Source of the DNA: Oscillospiraceae bacterium
GTDB taxonomy: Bacteria; Bacillota; Clostridia; Oscillospirales; Ruminococcaceae
Assembly: GCA_016295545.1 (NCBI GenBank)
Contig: JAEDLA010000048.1
Location: 1-8,849 of the forward strand
Length of the DNA: 8,849 bases
Direction of reading: 5' to 3'
Shown: positions 1-6,530 of the stretch, piece by piece
Layout: each line of letters starts with the position of its first letter
How positions within the stretch are numbered: position 1 is the first letter of the stretch
Notes under the pieces: generated by a model
Database searches by the model: none
The model's input: the letters and a program-made list of their open reading frames with translations, nothing else
What the model was told of the DNA's origin: nothing
Translations under genes and position numbers: made by a program

Positions 1-33
1 AAGCCTGAAATTCTTTTTCGGGATAAGAGCTGA
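1..33 (+). CDS. possible C-terminal end of an unidentified upstream gene (partial)
   Basis: The first reading frame of the window is open for ten codons (KPEILFRDKS) and ends at TGA 31-33. This would leave a 20-nt gap, with a good ribosome binding site, before the next start at 54, the spacing expected inside an operon. Ten residues are too few to assign a family, and a chance open frame of this length is common, so this is only a candidate. If real, the spoIID-like gene would be co-transcribed with it, which would explain why no promoter is visible before 54. Confidence 0.25.
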   Translation, partial: KPEILFRDKS

Positions 34-53
34 AAATTCAGGGAGGAATCAAA

Positions 54-1100
54 ATGAAAAGATATTTTACACTGACTGTACTGTTCTCAGCCGCTGTACT
101 GCTTATTCCGGCAGTTCCGGTGTGCTGTGTTCACGGAGATACGGAAAAGGCAGTGACAGAAACTGCCCTCAGTACAGCAAAAACAGAAGCTCCGGAGGAA
201 AAAAGCTCCGGTGAAGCTGCGGAAAAGGAATCAGCGGCGGCGGAAATGATTCCCTATAAGGTTCTTGACGTTTCAACAGGGGAGGTCATCGAAGTTCCTG
301 TACGTGACTATGTTATCGGAGCTGTATGCGCCGAAATGCCTGCAACCTTTGAACCGGAGGCTCTTAAAGCTCAGGCAGTAGCCGCTCATACCTACGCTGA
401 AAGACAGCGGCTCAGGGAGAAAGAAAATCCCACTCCGGAGCTTTGCGGTGCAGATTTCTCCAACGATACATCAAAATATCAGGGCTACTACACAGAAAGT
501 CAGGCAAAGCAGTTCTTCGGTGACAGCTACGAGGACAATTTCAGCAAAATCAGCAAAGCCGCAGACGAGGTTATGTGCTTTATACTTACCTACGAGGACG
601 AACCTATTATTTCAGCCTTTCACTCAATGTCCTCCGGAAAGACCGAAAGTGCCGAAAATGCATGGGGTGCTCCTGTGGACTACCTTGTGCCGGTAGACAG
701 CAGCTATGACACAGCTGCTCCAAAGTATATGGAGGAGGTTCGCTACGACAAGGAGCTGCTGCGTGAAAAGCTTTCGGCAGCTTTCGGGGATATATCTCTC
801 GGTGATGATTTCACTCAATGGCTGACAGTTTCAGAGGTTTCAGAGTCGGGAACAGTCCTTAAAGCAGCCGCCGGAGATAAAACAGTTACAGGAAACGATA
901 TCCGCACTGCCCTTTCCCTGCGGTCACCCTCTTTTGAGGTAAAGTATGAGGGCGATGAAGCTGTCATAACTACAAAAGGATACGGTCACGGCGTAGGCAT
1001 GAGCCAGTATGGAGCAGATTCAATGGCCGCTGAGGGGAAAACATGGCGTGAGATACTGGAGCATTACTATCCCGGCTGCAAAATTGAGGAAAGAAGCTGA
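54..1100 (+). CDS. spoIID: SpoIID/LytB-domain exported peptidoglycan protein
   Basis: A 348-residue protein. Family members of the SpoIID type are lytic transglycosylases that cut denuded glycan strands during spore engulfment; LytB-type relatives act on or enhance amidases in vegetative cells. Residues 1-28 form a signal peptide or membrane anchor (KR, then a hydrophobic stretch), and residues about 29-66 are a low-complexity Ala/Glu/Ser/Thr linker. The domain follows: VRDYVIGAV with AEMP at 93-96, where Glu94 aligns by motif with the catalytic Glu of SpoIID, then EALKAQAVAAHTYA (102-115), and the C-terminal signature KGYGHGVGMSQYGA (308-321) followed by ILEHYYPG. The His-Cys pair before the QxY motif that many clostridial members carry, thought to bind zinc, reads Lys-Tyr (141-142) here. 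The start is supported by GGGAGG at 41-46, 7 nt upstream. The family call is secure; a true sporulation role versus a LytB-like vegetative role cannot be settled from the sequence. Confidence 0.9.
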   Translation: MKRYFTLTVLFSAAVLLIPAVPVCCVHGDTEKAVTETALSTAKTEAPEEKSSGEAAEKESAAAEMIPYKVLDVSTGEVIEVPVRDYVIGAVCAEMPATFEPEALKAQAVAAHTYAERQRLREKENPTPELCGADFSNDTSKYQGYYTESQAKQFFGDSYEDNFSKISKAADEVMCFILTYEDEPIISAFHSMSSGKTESAENAWGAPVDYLVPVDSSYDTAAPKYMEEVRYDKELLREKLSAAFGDISLGDDFTQWLTVSEVSESGTVLKAAAGDKTVTGNDIRTALSLRSPSFEVKYEGDEAVITTKGYGHGVGMSQYGADSMAAEGKTWREILEHYYPGCKIEERS

Positions 1101-1135
1101 CATAAAAATCAAATTTTACTTTTCCGGCACTATTT

Positions 1136-1156
1136 AAGGGGGACGCCGTCCCCCTT
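1136..1156. repeat. internal hairpin 1 of the composite element
   Basis: A 9-bp perfect stem, AAGGGGGAC (1136-1144) with GTCCCCCTT (1148-1156), and a 3-nt GCC loop. It is very G+C rich compared with the AT-rich element ends. It is not followed by a T run, so it is a poor intrinsic terminator on the + strand. Its 5' arm overlaps the inner end of the left terminal repeat, so the long-range stem and this hairpin compete for bases 1136-1139. Confidence 0.8.
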
Positions 1157-1165
1157 TACCCCCTG

Positions 1166-1188
1166 CCAAAGGGACAAAGTCCCTTTGG
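1166..1188. repeat. internal hairpin 2 of the composite element
   Basis: A 10-bp perfect stem, CCAAAGGGAC (1166-1175) with GTCCCTTTGG (1179-1188), and a 3-nt AAA loop. It is separated from hairpin 1 by a short C-rich spacer (CCCC runs at 1150-1163). No T tract follows, so it does not look like a canonical terminator. Confidence 0.8.
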
Positions 1189-1198
1189 AATCCCCCGT

Positions 1199-1239
1199 CT
1201 CATATTTGTATACCCCATAAAGGGGTATACAAATATGAG
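1199..1239. repeat. internal hairpin 3 of the composite element, 18-bp perfect stem
   Basis: Eighteen consecutive base pairs, CTCATATTTGTATACCCC (1199-1216) with its exact complement at 1222-1239, and a 5-nt ATAAA loop. A perfect arm of this length is very unlikely by chance in an intergenic stretch. A purine-rich GGAGGAC follows instead of a T run, so the palindrome is not an obvious intrinsic terminator. Confidence 0.85.
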
Positions 1240-1329
1240 GAGGACTCAAAGATACATTTCCCATTAGCAAAAAATCAGGAAATAACATTACCTTAATAAT
1301 GTCAGACAAGTAAAAATTGATTTTCATGC

Positions 1330-1358
1330 TTGACACCGCAATTTATATGATATATAAT
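1330..1358 (+). promoter_or_regulatory. sigma-A promoter of birA, perfect consensus
   Basis: The -35 box TTGACA (1330-1335) and -10 box TATAAT (1353-1358) are both exact consensus, separated by 17 bp. Transcription would start near 1365, giving a leader of about 37 nt before birA. I saw no inverted repeat resembling a Firmicute BirA operator over or next to the promoter. The promoter begins one base after the composite palindromic element ends. Confidence 0.85.
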
Positions 1359-1401
1359 TTATAGCAATAAAACTGCGAATTTGTCTTAATGGAGCATAAC
1401 A

Positions 1402-2388
1402 ATGAAACTGAAAGAAAAAATACTTGAAACCATTGCCTTAGCCGGAGGAGATTACGTATCCGGAGAACAGCTTGCCGCCGCTTCGGGAGTAAGCCGCAAT
1501 GCTGTATGGAAAGCCATAAAATCCCTTGAAAACGAGGGATTCATCTTTGATGCAGTAAGCGGTACGGGGTACAGGCTGTCTCCCCACAGCAACAGGCTCA
1601 GCCGTGAAATAATCACTGCCGGACTTGATACGGAGTGCTTTGGCAGAAATATGATAGTTCTCAGCGAAACGGACTCCACCAACAACACCGCAAAGGAGCT
1701 TGCCGCTGACGGAGCTGTTCACGGCACAGCTGTTATTGCTGACCGTCAGACTGCCGGAAAGGGCAGACTTGGCAGAAGCTTTGTTTCTCCGGCAGGAAAA
1801 GGTGTGTATATCAGCGTTATAATTCGTCCGGATATAAGCGTTGATGCGGCTCAGCTGATAACCTCCTGCGCCGCCTGTGCCGCCGCTTCTGCTGTTGAGG
1901 AGCTTTGCGGCTCTTTTGTAAACATAAAATGGGTGAATGACCTCTACATGAACGGCAGGAAGATTTGCGGCATTCTTACCGAAGCCTCCCTCAGTCTCGA
2001 AAACAACTCCCTTGACTATGCCGTTATAGGTATAGGTATAAATGTCTATCCTGCGGAGGACTGCTTTGACGAGGAGCTGAAAAGCCGTGTCAGCTCCGTT
2101 GAAGCAGAATCAGGAGTAAAAATCAACCGAAATCAGCTTTGCTCACTTCTTCTGAACCGGCTGGAGGAATATCTTTCAGGCATTGAAATCCGCAGTTTCC
2201 TTGAGGATTACCGCCGCAGAGAGCTTCTGACAGGCAACATGATAACTGCAAGCTACGGGGGAGAGACTATTACCGGAAAAGCTGCCGGTATCGATAACAA
2301 CGGCAGTCTTATCTTAGAAATGCCAGACGGTACAGTAAAAACAATAAGCTCCGGAGAGGCAAACCTATGCAGAATAAAAAAAGACTGA
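1402..2388 (+). CDS. birA: BirA bifunctional biotin protein ligase / biotin repressor
   Basis: A 328-residue protein of the usual length for the bifunctional class. It makes biotinyl-5'-AMP from biotin and ATP and transfers biotin to a lysine of acceptor domains such as the biotin carboxyl carrier protein; with its N-terminal domain it can also repress biotin genes. Residues about 1-60 form a winged helix (GEQLAAASGVSRNAVWKAIK, then GYRL). The catalytic core has the biotinyl-AMP loop AGKGRLGR (118-125), KWVND (176-180), GRKICGILTEA (185-195) and GIGINV (210-215). The C-terminal 50-60 residues form the small SH3-like domain. GGAG at 1391-1394 lies 7 nt before the ATG. The gene has its own strong promoter and overlaps the next gene. 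The motifs make the assignment firm; repressor activity is inferred from the HTH only, since no operator or biotin gene is in view. Confidence 0.95.
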   Translation: MKLKEKILETIALAGGDYVSGEQLAAASGVSRNAVWKAIKSLENEGFIFDAVSGTGYRLSPHSNRLSREIITAGLDTECFGRNMIVLSETDSTNNTAKELAADGAVHGTAVIADRQTAGKGRLGRSFVSPAGKGVYISVIIRPDISVDAAQLITSCAACAAASAVEELCGSFVNIKWVNDLYMNGRKICGILTEASLSLENNSLDYAVIGIGINVYPAEDCFDEELKSRVSSVEAESGVKINRNQLCSLLLNRLEEYLSGIEIRSFLEDYRRRELLTGNMITASYGGETITGKAAGIDNNGSLILEMPDGTVKTISSGEANLCRIKKD

Positions 2389-3035
2389 CCTTTGCCCACA
2401 GGGGACTGTACGGCGGTAATGTTCCGGAAAATTCCCTTGCTGCTTTCAGAAACGCCATTGAAGCCGGACTGGATATCGAGCTTGATGTACGGCTTTCCAA
2501 AGACGGAGTACCCGTAGTTTTCCACGACAGGACGCTGAAACGTATGTGCGGCGACAGCAGATCGGTTTCGGAGCTGACATTAGCTGAGCTGAAAAAGTTG
2601 TCATTAAACGGTACAGACCACAGAATACCTGCCCTTACGGAGGTACTGGAGCTTGCAGAGGGAAAGGATGTACTGCTGATTGAAACAAAACCTCCAAAAG
2701 GCAGTATATGGAACAGAAAACTTGAAAAAAAGCTTCTTCCCCTGCTTAAAGACTATAACGGAAAGTATATGATGCAGTCCTTTAACAGGTACAGCGTCCG
2801 CTACATGAAAAAGCGGCTGAACGGCATAAAATGCGGAATACTCTCCGGCAGTCATTATCCTGAACCGGAGAGCTTTGATTTTATAAGCTACAAACTCAGC
2901 GACCTTACCGAAAATAAAAGCCGTGAGCTGAAAGAAAAATATCCCATGCTGTTTGCATGGAGCGTTCTGCCTGTGGATTCCAATGAGCTTGATAAAGCTG
3001 TGGAAAAATTCGGACTGGACGGCGTGATAATCTGA
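2367..3035 (+). CDS. glycerophosphodiester phosphodiesterase family protein
   Basis: A 222-residue cytoplasmic protein with no signal peptide. GDPD enzymes hydrolyse deacylated phospholipid headgroups (glycerophosphodiesters) to sn-glycerol-3-phosphate and an alcohol, using a metal in a TIM barrel. Visible motifs are AHRGLYGGNVPENS (10-23, with the catalytic His11 and Arg12), ELD (38-40, metal-binding Glu and Asp), FHD (52-54, second catalytic His53) and IETK (105-108). Its ATG lies inside the last codons of birA, a 22-bp overlap in another frame. GGAGAGG at 2353-2359, 7 nt upstream, serves as ribosome binding site, so translation is probably coupled and the two genes share a promoter. The protein stops right after LDGVII, where many relatives continue for several more residues (often an Asp or Glu next), so the last barrel strand or helix is short. 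The physiological substrate cannot be told. Confidence 0.9.
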   Translation: MQNKKRLTFAHRGLYGGNVPENSLAAFRNAIEAGLDIELDVRLSKDGVPVVFHDRTLKRMCGDSRSVSELTLAELKKLSLNGTDHRIPALTEVLELAEGKDVLLIETKPPKGSIWNRKLEKKLLPLLKDYNGKYMMQSFNRYSVRYMKKRLNGIKCGILSGSHYPEPESFDFISYKLSDLTENKSRELKEKYPMLFAWSVLPVDSNELDKAVEKFGLDGVII

Positions 3036-3092
3036 TAGTACGGATTACTTTTAATTAATTTTTTTAAAAATCAAAAAAAACAGTCACCCCCC

Positions 3093-3121
3093 TTGCAATC
3101 AATTTATTTTTATAGTATAAT
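3093..3121 (+). promoter_or_regulatory. sigma-A promoter of the YfhO-family gene
   Basis: The -35 box TTGCAA (3093-3098, 5 of 6 consensus) and -10 box TATAAT (3116-3121, exact) are separated by 17 bp in a very AT-rich stretch. Transcription would start near 3128, giving a leader of about 53 nt. Between the end of the GDPD gene and this promoter I see A and T runs but no G+C-rich hairpin that would be a convincing terminator. Confidence 0.75.
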
Positions 3122-3139
3122 TAGTATTATTATAATTAT

Positions 3140-3160
3140 AATCGGGTATTATGCCCGGTT
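3140..3160 (+). promoter_or_regulatory. leader stem-loop just upstream of the Shine-Dalgarno sequence
   Basis: AATCGGG (3140-3146) pairs with CCCGGTT (3154-3160), seven pairs including one G-U, around a 7-nt loop. It ends three bases before the strong AAGGAGG (3164-3170), which lies 10 nt before the TTG start at 3181. The stem does not sequester the ribosome binding site, so it more likely insulates or stabilises the 5' end than acts as a switch. Confidence 0.45.
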
Positions 3161-3180
3161 GAAAAGGAGGAACTTCAAAA

Positions 3181-6100
3181 TTGGCTACTAAAGCTGCCAG
3201 CGTTAAGCCGGGCTTTACCGCAGCGGACGTTATGGACATGAAAACAGGGAAAAAAATGAAACCCCTGATGTACATTGTATCGTTCTTCATACCGGTTATC
3301 CTCATGCTTATCGCCTATGCCTTTTTCGGCATTTATCCATTCGGCGAGCGTTCTGTCCTCGCTCTTGACCTGAACGGTCAGTACATTTACTACTTTGAAC
3401 ACATCAGAGACGTTTTCTGGGGCGATGACAGCCTTTTCTACAGCTGGGGCCGTGACCTTTCCGGCGAATTTATGGGTATTATCGGCTATTACCTTGCAAG
3501 CCCCTTTACAATTATTGTCATTCTTCTGCCCCGTACTATGATTCTCGAAAGTATGCTCATTATGCAGCTGTGCAAGCTTGGCTCTGCCGGTCTTACTTTC
3601 TGTATCTACGCTCAGAAGTCAAAGGGACTGAAACCGCTCCAGTCTGTTCTTTTCTCCACCATGTACGCTATGATGAGCTACGCTGTTATTCAGCTTATCG
3701 ATCCTATGTGGATAGACGGTGTTGTATTCCTGCCCCTTATTATTCTTGGTCTGGAATACCTCATTGATGACGGAAGAAAGCTCAACTTCATCATACCTCT
3801 TGCGGTTATGTTCGTTGCAAACTTCTACATCGGCTTCATGATCGCTATTTTTGTTGCACTTTATTTCTTCTTCTACCTTTTCTTCGGCACTTCAAGGAAA
3901 TTCAAGTCACCTTATGACTATTTCAAGGTTATACTGCGAATGGGACTTGCTACAGCTGTTGCACTTATGTGCAGCTCAGCAATGATACTTACTGTTTACA
4001 ATGCTCTTTCCCTCGGTAAATTTGAGTTCTCCGGAAAGCCTGACTACAGCTTTGCAACTCAGTTCAGTCCCATTGAGCTTGTTCCTACTCTCCTTCCCAA
4101 CCAGTATTACTCCGTTAATATGCACGGAAAACCGGAAATCTACTGCGGAGTTCTTACCTTAGTTCTCCTGCCCCTTTTCTACATGAACAAAAAGATAAAG
4201 GTAAACCACAAGATCGGATATTCATTCCTTGTCTTTGTTCTTCTGTTCAGTATGTACATCAAGCCTGTTGACATGATGTGGCACGGCGGACAGACTCCTA
4301 ACTGGCTTCCGTACAGATATTCATTCCTGCTTTCCTTTGTATTCGTTTCAATGGCGGCAAGCATATTCTCCAATCTTGACGGCTATAAGCTTACCTTTAA
4401 GTCAGTTGCAGGAGTTTTCACTGGTATTGCTATTCTTGTCTTCCTCTTTGAAGCTAAAATGGACAGCTTTGAATATCTCCAGCAGAAATTCAAGTATGTT
4501 GCAGTTACTCCCTATACTACTACAGAAACTGTCAACGGCAATCAGAAAACCATTCTGTGGCTGGGCACTCTCGTATTCGGACTTATTCTTGCTGCTTTCT
4601 ATCTGATAATGCTGTGGCTTTACAGCAATGCTTCAAGCCGCAAAAAGAGAACTGCTTTCTCACTCATTATGGCTGGTGTTATCTGCTTTGAGGCAGGCTA
4701 CAACGCTTACGACTCAATTAAAAAGGTGGACAAGGAGGTTTACTACTCCTCCCGTGACAGCTACTATAATGAAATAAAGGCAGGACGTGAAGTTACCAAA
4801 GCTCTTGAAAGCTACGACAGCGGTCTTTACAGATCTGAAAAGACCTTTTTCCGTACAGTTAATGATAACCTTGCCTACGGTCTGAAGGGTATTTCCCATT
4901 CAAGCTCTGTCATGAACACAAAAATCATTAACTTTATCGAAACTATGGGTTACTCCATGAGAAGCTACGTTACAAGATATGACGGAAATACTCCTCTTGC
5001 AGACTCACTTCTCGGCATAAAGTACGTTGTTCACGACGATTCAAAGGGCAGTGACGCAAAATCACGTCTTGATCCCCACTATAACAAGGTCTTCTCTCAG
5101 AAATATATCAACAACAATGACAATGAGTCTACCTTTGATGTCTATAAGAATCCCAATGCCCTTTCAATCGGTTACATGGTAAGCAGCAAGATTCAGAACC
5201 TTGCATTTCTCGGCAACGACAATCCTTTCAACAGCCAGAATATGTTCCTCAGTACTATTACCGGAAACACTCAGTTTACCGAAACTCCTGAATCTATCAC
5301 TATCGACGGCAACAGAGAGTATTACACAAGGATTCCGGAGGAAATAGAGCTTAGCCAGTGCTATGAATCACCCTACGGCGAACAGAGGCTCTTTACTGCC
5401 AACGCTGACGCTTCTGACCCTGTAATCAATATACATATTACAGCTCAGACTGCTGACGACATTTATATGTACCTCAAAACTCAGAACGAAAAGGCTGTAA
5501 ATACATGGATATCCACTGAAAAGGACGAAAACGGAAACTTTATTAATCATCAGACTCTCGGTACAAACCAGTATTTTGAGGAACACAATTACTCAATCGT
5601 AAGAGTAGGAGCATTTGAACCCGGTACTGAAATTGAAGTAAGACTTACTATCCGTCTTAACTCCTCCGAACCGGACAAGGACGAATACACAATAATAAAG
5701 AATTTCTTCTTCTATCACCTCAACTACGACCTGTTCCAGCAGGATATTGACACTCTTAAAGACCAGCAGTGGAATATTACCAGCTTCAGCGACCGCTACA
5801 TTGAGGGAACTATTACTGCTGAGGAAGGTCAGCTTATGCTTACTACTATCCCCTCAGAGCCAGGCTGGAAAGTCACTGTGGACGGCAAAGAGGTTGAGAC
5901 TGTTGATATTCTCAAGGCATTTATCGGTATTCCTCTTACTCCCGGCGAACACACTGTCACAATGAAGTACACTCCGCCCGGATTCAATTTAGGAATCATT
6001 CTCCTCATCTTCGGAATAGGCTTCTCTGTACTGTTCTATCTCTATGACAGAAAGAACAATGAAATTCTCATTGCACGTATCAGAGCTAAAAAGCGTGCTG

Positions 6101-6273
6101 CTCAGGGACTTCCTCCCGAGGAAGAAAAAACCGACAAAAAGACAGTTAACATCATCAAATCAAAGGGTACTGTTGCTGACCTTGACATCAGCGAAGCTGA
6201 GGAAAAAATAAATGAAGCAAAAGAAAATAATGCTCAGCAGAAAAACAGCTCCGGCAAAAAGAAGAAAAAATAA
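3181..6273 (+). CDS. YfhO-family GT-C-like integral membrane protein (probable envelope glycosyltransferase)
   Basis: A 1030-residue protein. YfhO-family proteins are polytopic GT-C-fold proteins; Bacillus and Listeria members use undecaprenyl-phosphate-linked sugars to glycosylate lipoteichoic acid. Features: first membrane helix about 31-50; first outer loop with DLNGQY (63-68), the acidic motif typical of the family; PMWIDGVVFLPLIILG (175-190); about a dozen helices in the first 500 residues; a large predicted outer domain about 505-935 containing GWKVTVDGK near 895 and TPPGFNLG; a last helix about 936-956; then a charged cytoplasmic tail of some 75 residues ending in five lysines. The TTG start is chosen because a perfect AAGGAGG sits 10 nt upstream; the ATG codons at 3232 and later lack such a site. 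It has its own promoter and terminator, so it is monocistronic. No CsbB-like partner glycosyltransferase is in the window. The family is confident; the sugar and acceptor are unknown. Confidence 0.88.
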   Translation: MATKAASVKPGFTAADVMDMKTGKKMKPLMYIVSFFIPVILMLIAYAFFGIYPFGERSVLALDLNGQYIYYFEHIRDVFWGDDSLFYSWGRDLSGEFMGIIGYYLASPFTIIVILLPRTMILESMLIMQLCKLGSAGLTFCIYAQKSKGLKPLQSVLFSTMYAMMSYAVIQLIDPMWIDGVVFLPLIILGLEYLIDDGRKLNFIIPLAVMFVANFYIGFMIAIFVALYFFFYLFFGTSRKFKSPYDYFKVILRMGLATAVALMCSSAMILTVYNALSLGKFEFSGKPDYSFATQFSPIELVPTLLPNQYYSVNMHGKPEIYCGVLTLVLLPLFYMNKKIKVNHKIGYSFLVFVLLFSMYIKPVDMMWHGGQTPNWLPYRYSFLLSFVFVSMAASIFSNLDGYKLTFKSVAGVFTGIAILVFLFEAKMDSFEYLQQKFKYVAVTPYTTTETVNGNQKTILWLGTLVFGLILAAFYLIMLWLYSNASSRKKRTAFSLIMAGVICFEAGYNAYDSIKKVDKEVYYSSRDSYYNEIKAGREVTKALESYDSGLYRSEKTFFRTVNDNLAYGLKGISHSSSVMNTKIINFIETMGYSMRSYVTRYDGNTPLADSLLGIKYVVHDDSKGSDAKSRLDPHYNKVFSQKYINNNDNESTFDVYKNPNALSIGYMVSSKIQNLAFLGNDNPFNSQNMFLSTITGNTQFTETPESITIDGNREYYTRIPEEIELSQCYESPYGEQRLFTANADASDPVINIHITAQTADDIYMYLKTQNEKAVNTWISTEKDENGNFINHQTLGTNQYFEEHNYSIVRVGAFEPGTEIEVRLTIRLNSSEPDKDEYTIIKNFFFYHLNYDLFQQDIDTLKDQQWNITSFSDRYIEGTITAEEGQLMLTTIPSEPGWKVTVDGKEVETVDILKAFIGIPLTPGEHTVTMKYTPPGFNLGIILLIFGIGFSVLFYLYDRKNNEILIARIRAKKRAAQGLPPEEEKTDKKTVNIIKSKGTVADLDISEAEEKINEAKENNAQQKNSSGKKKKK

Positions 6274-6274
6274 C

Positions 6275-6350
6275 GCAGTTACACAGGCATTAAGAGTAAT
6301 TTCAGAATGAAACTGATTACCGTCTGTTACTGCCTGTGATATAACTCTGC
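6275..6350 (+). other. structured 3' UTR element of the YfhO-family gene
   Basis: Immediately after the stop codon the transcript can fold into a long interrupted stem: GCA/TGC (6275-6277/6348-6350), GTTA/TAAC (6278-6281/6342-6345) and CACAGGCA/TGCCTGTG (6282-6289/6331-6338), with bulges only on the 3' side. An inner stem, GTAAT/ATTAC (6296-6300/6316-6320) plus CAG/CTG (6303-6305/6313-6315), closes a 7-nt loop. It is separate from the terminator that follows. No known riboswitch or RNA family is recognised. It may protect the mRNA 3' end, be released as a small RNA, or be a repeat element. Confidence 0.45.
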
Positions 6351-6365
6351 TAACAATTTTTATCA

Positions 6366-6397
6366 GATACTCCGCAGAAATTGCGGAGTATTTTTTT
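6366..6397 (+). terminator. intrinsic terminator of the YfhO-family gene
   Basis: A 10-bp perfect stem, ATACTCCGCA (6367-6376) with TGCGGAGTAT (6382-6391), and a 5-nt GAAAT loop, followed by an uninterrupted run of seven T (6391-6397). This is a textbook rho-independent terminator. It separates the YfhO unit from the heat-shock operon, whose promoter lies about 100 bp downstream. The 100 bp between them (6398-6497) are AT-rich and show no gene. Confidence 0.92.
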
Positions 6398-6497
6398 CTT
6401 CAATCAAAAAATGCTTCTTTTTCTGTTGTAAAAACGCCAAAAAAACAAATTATATTCATTTTTCTTTAGTTCAAAAAGCCGAAAATGAATAAAACCC

Positions 6498-6526
6498 TTG
6501 ACAAAGACGTACAATAGTGTTAAATT
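6498..6526 (+). promoter_or_regulatory. sigma-A promoter of the hrcA-grpE-dnaK operon
   Basis: The -35 box TTGACA (6498-6503, exact) and -10 box TAAATT (6521-6526, 4 of 6) are separated by 17 bp. The predicted start, about 6533, lies inside the left arm of the CIRCE operator. This is the usual arrangement of HrcA-controlled operons, where bound repressor blocks initiation by the housekeeping polymerase. Confidence 0.8.
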
Positions 6527-6530
6527 AGTA

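Larger units (their letters stand above)
1101..1328. repeat. composite palindromic element with terminal inverted repeats (MITE-like)
   Basis: This non-coding block has imperfect inverted ends. Bases 1101-1129 pair with 1300-1328 at 24 of 29 positions, and with a one-base bulge the match continues to 1139/1291 (about 32 pairs over 38 nt). The left end begins CATAAAAATCAAATTTTACT; the right end finishes AAGTAAAAATTGATTTTCATG-like. Between the ends lie three separate hairpins (1136-1156, 1166-1188, 1199-1239) and an A-rich stretch 1240-1290 without obvious structure. The element starts at the base after the spoIID stop codon and ends one base before the -35 box of birA. No transposase and no clear target duplication are visible. 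The architecture suggests a miniature inverted-repeat element or a mobile intergenic repeat. I infer this from structure; copies elsewhere in the genome cannot be seen from here. Confidence 0.7.

Noticed and set aside
1..42. CCTGAA/TTCAGG inverted repeat near the window start
   Set aside because: A six-base stem with a long loop is expected by chance and has no associated T run or conserved context.
1136..1188. Hairpins 1 and 2 as rho-independent terminators of spoIID
   Set aside because: The stems are strong, but neither is followed by a T run on the + strand. They may slow polymerase, but I would not call them terminators.
1130..1336. Open frame on the minus strand covering most of the spoIID-birA gap
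   Set aside because: It reads through the hairpins and inverted repeat of the palindromic element, has no ribosome binding site worth naming and shows no recognisable domain. The structure, not coding, explains the sequence.
1330..1401. BirA autoregulatory operator or a riboswitch before birA
   Set aside because: I looked for a long-spaced inverted repeat of the Firmicute BirA-operator kind and for a structured leader. The leader is about 37 nt, AT-rich and unstructured.
3048..3082. Terminator after the GDPD gene
   Set aside because: Only T and A runs are present. The possible stem is all A-T and short, so it is not a supported intrinsic terminator.
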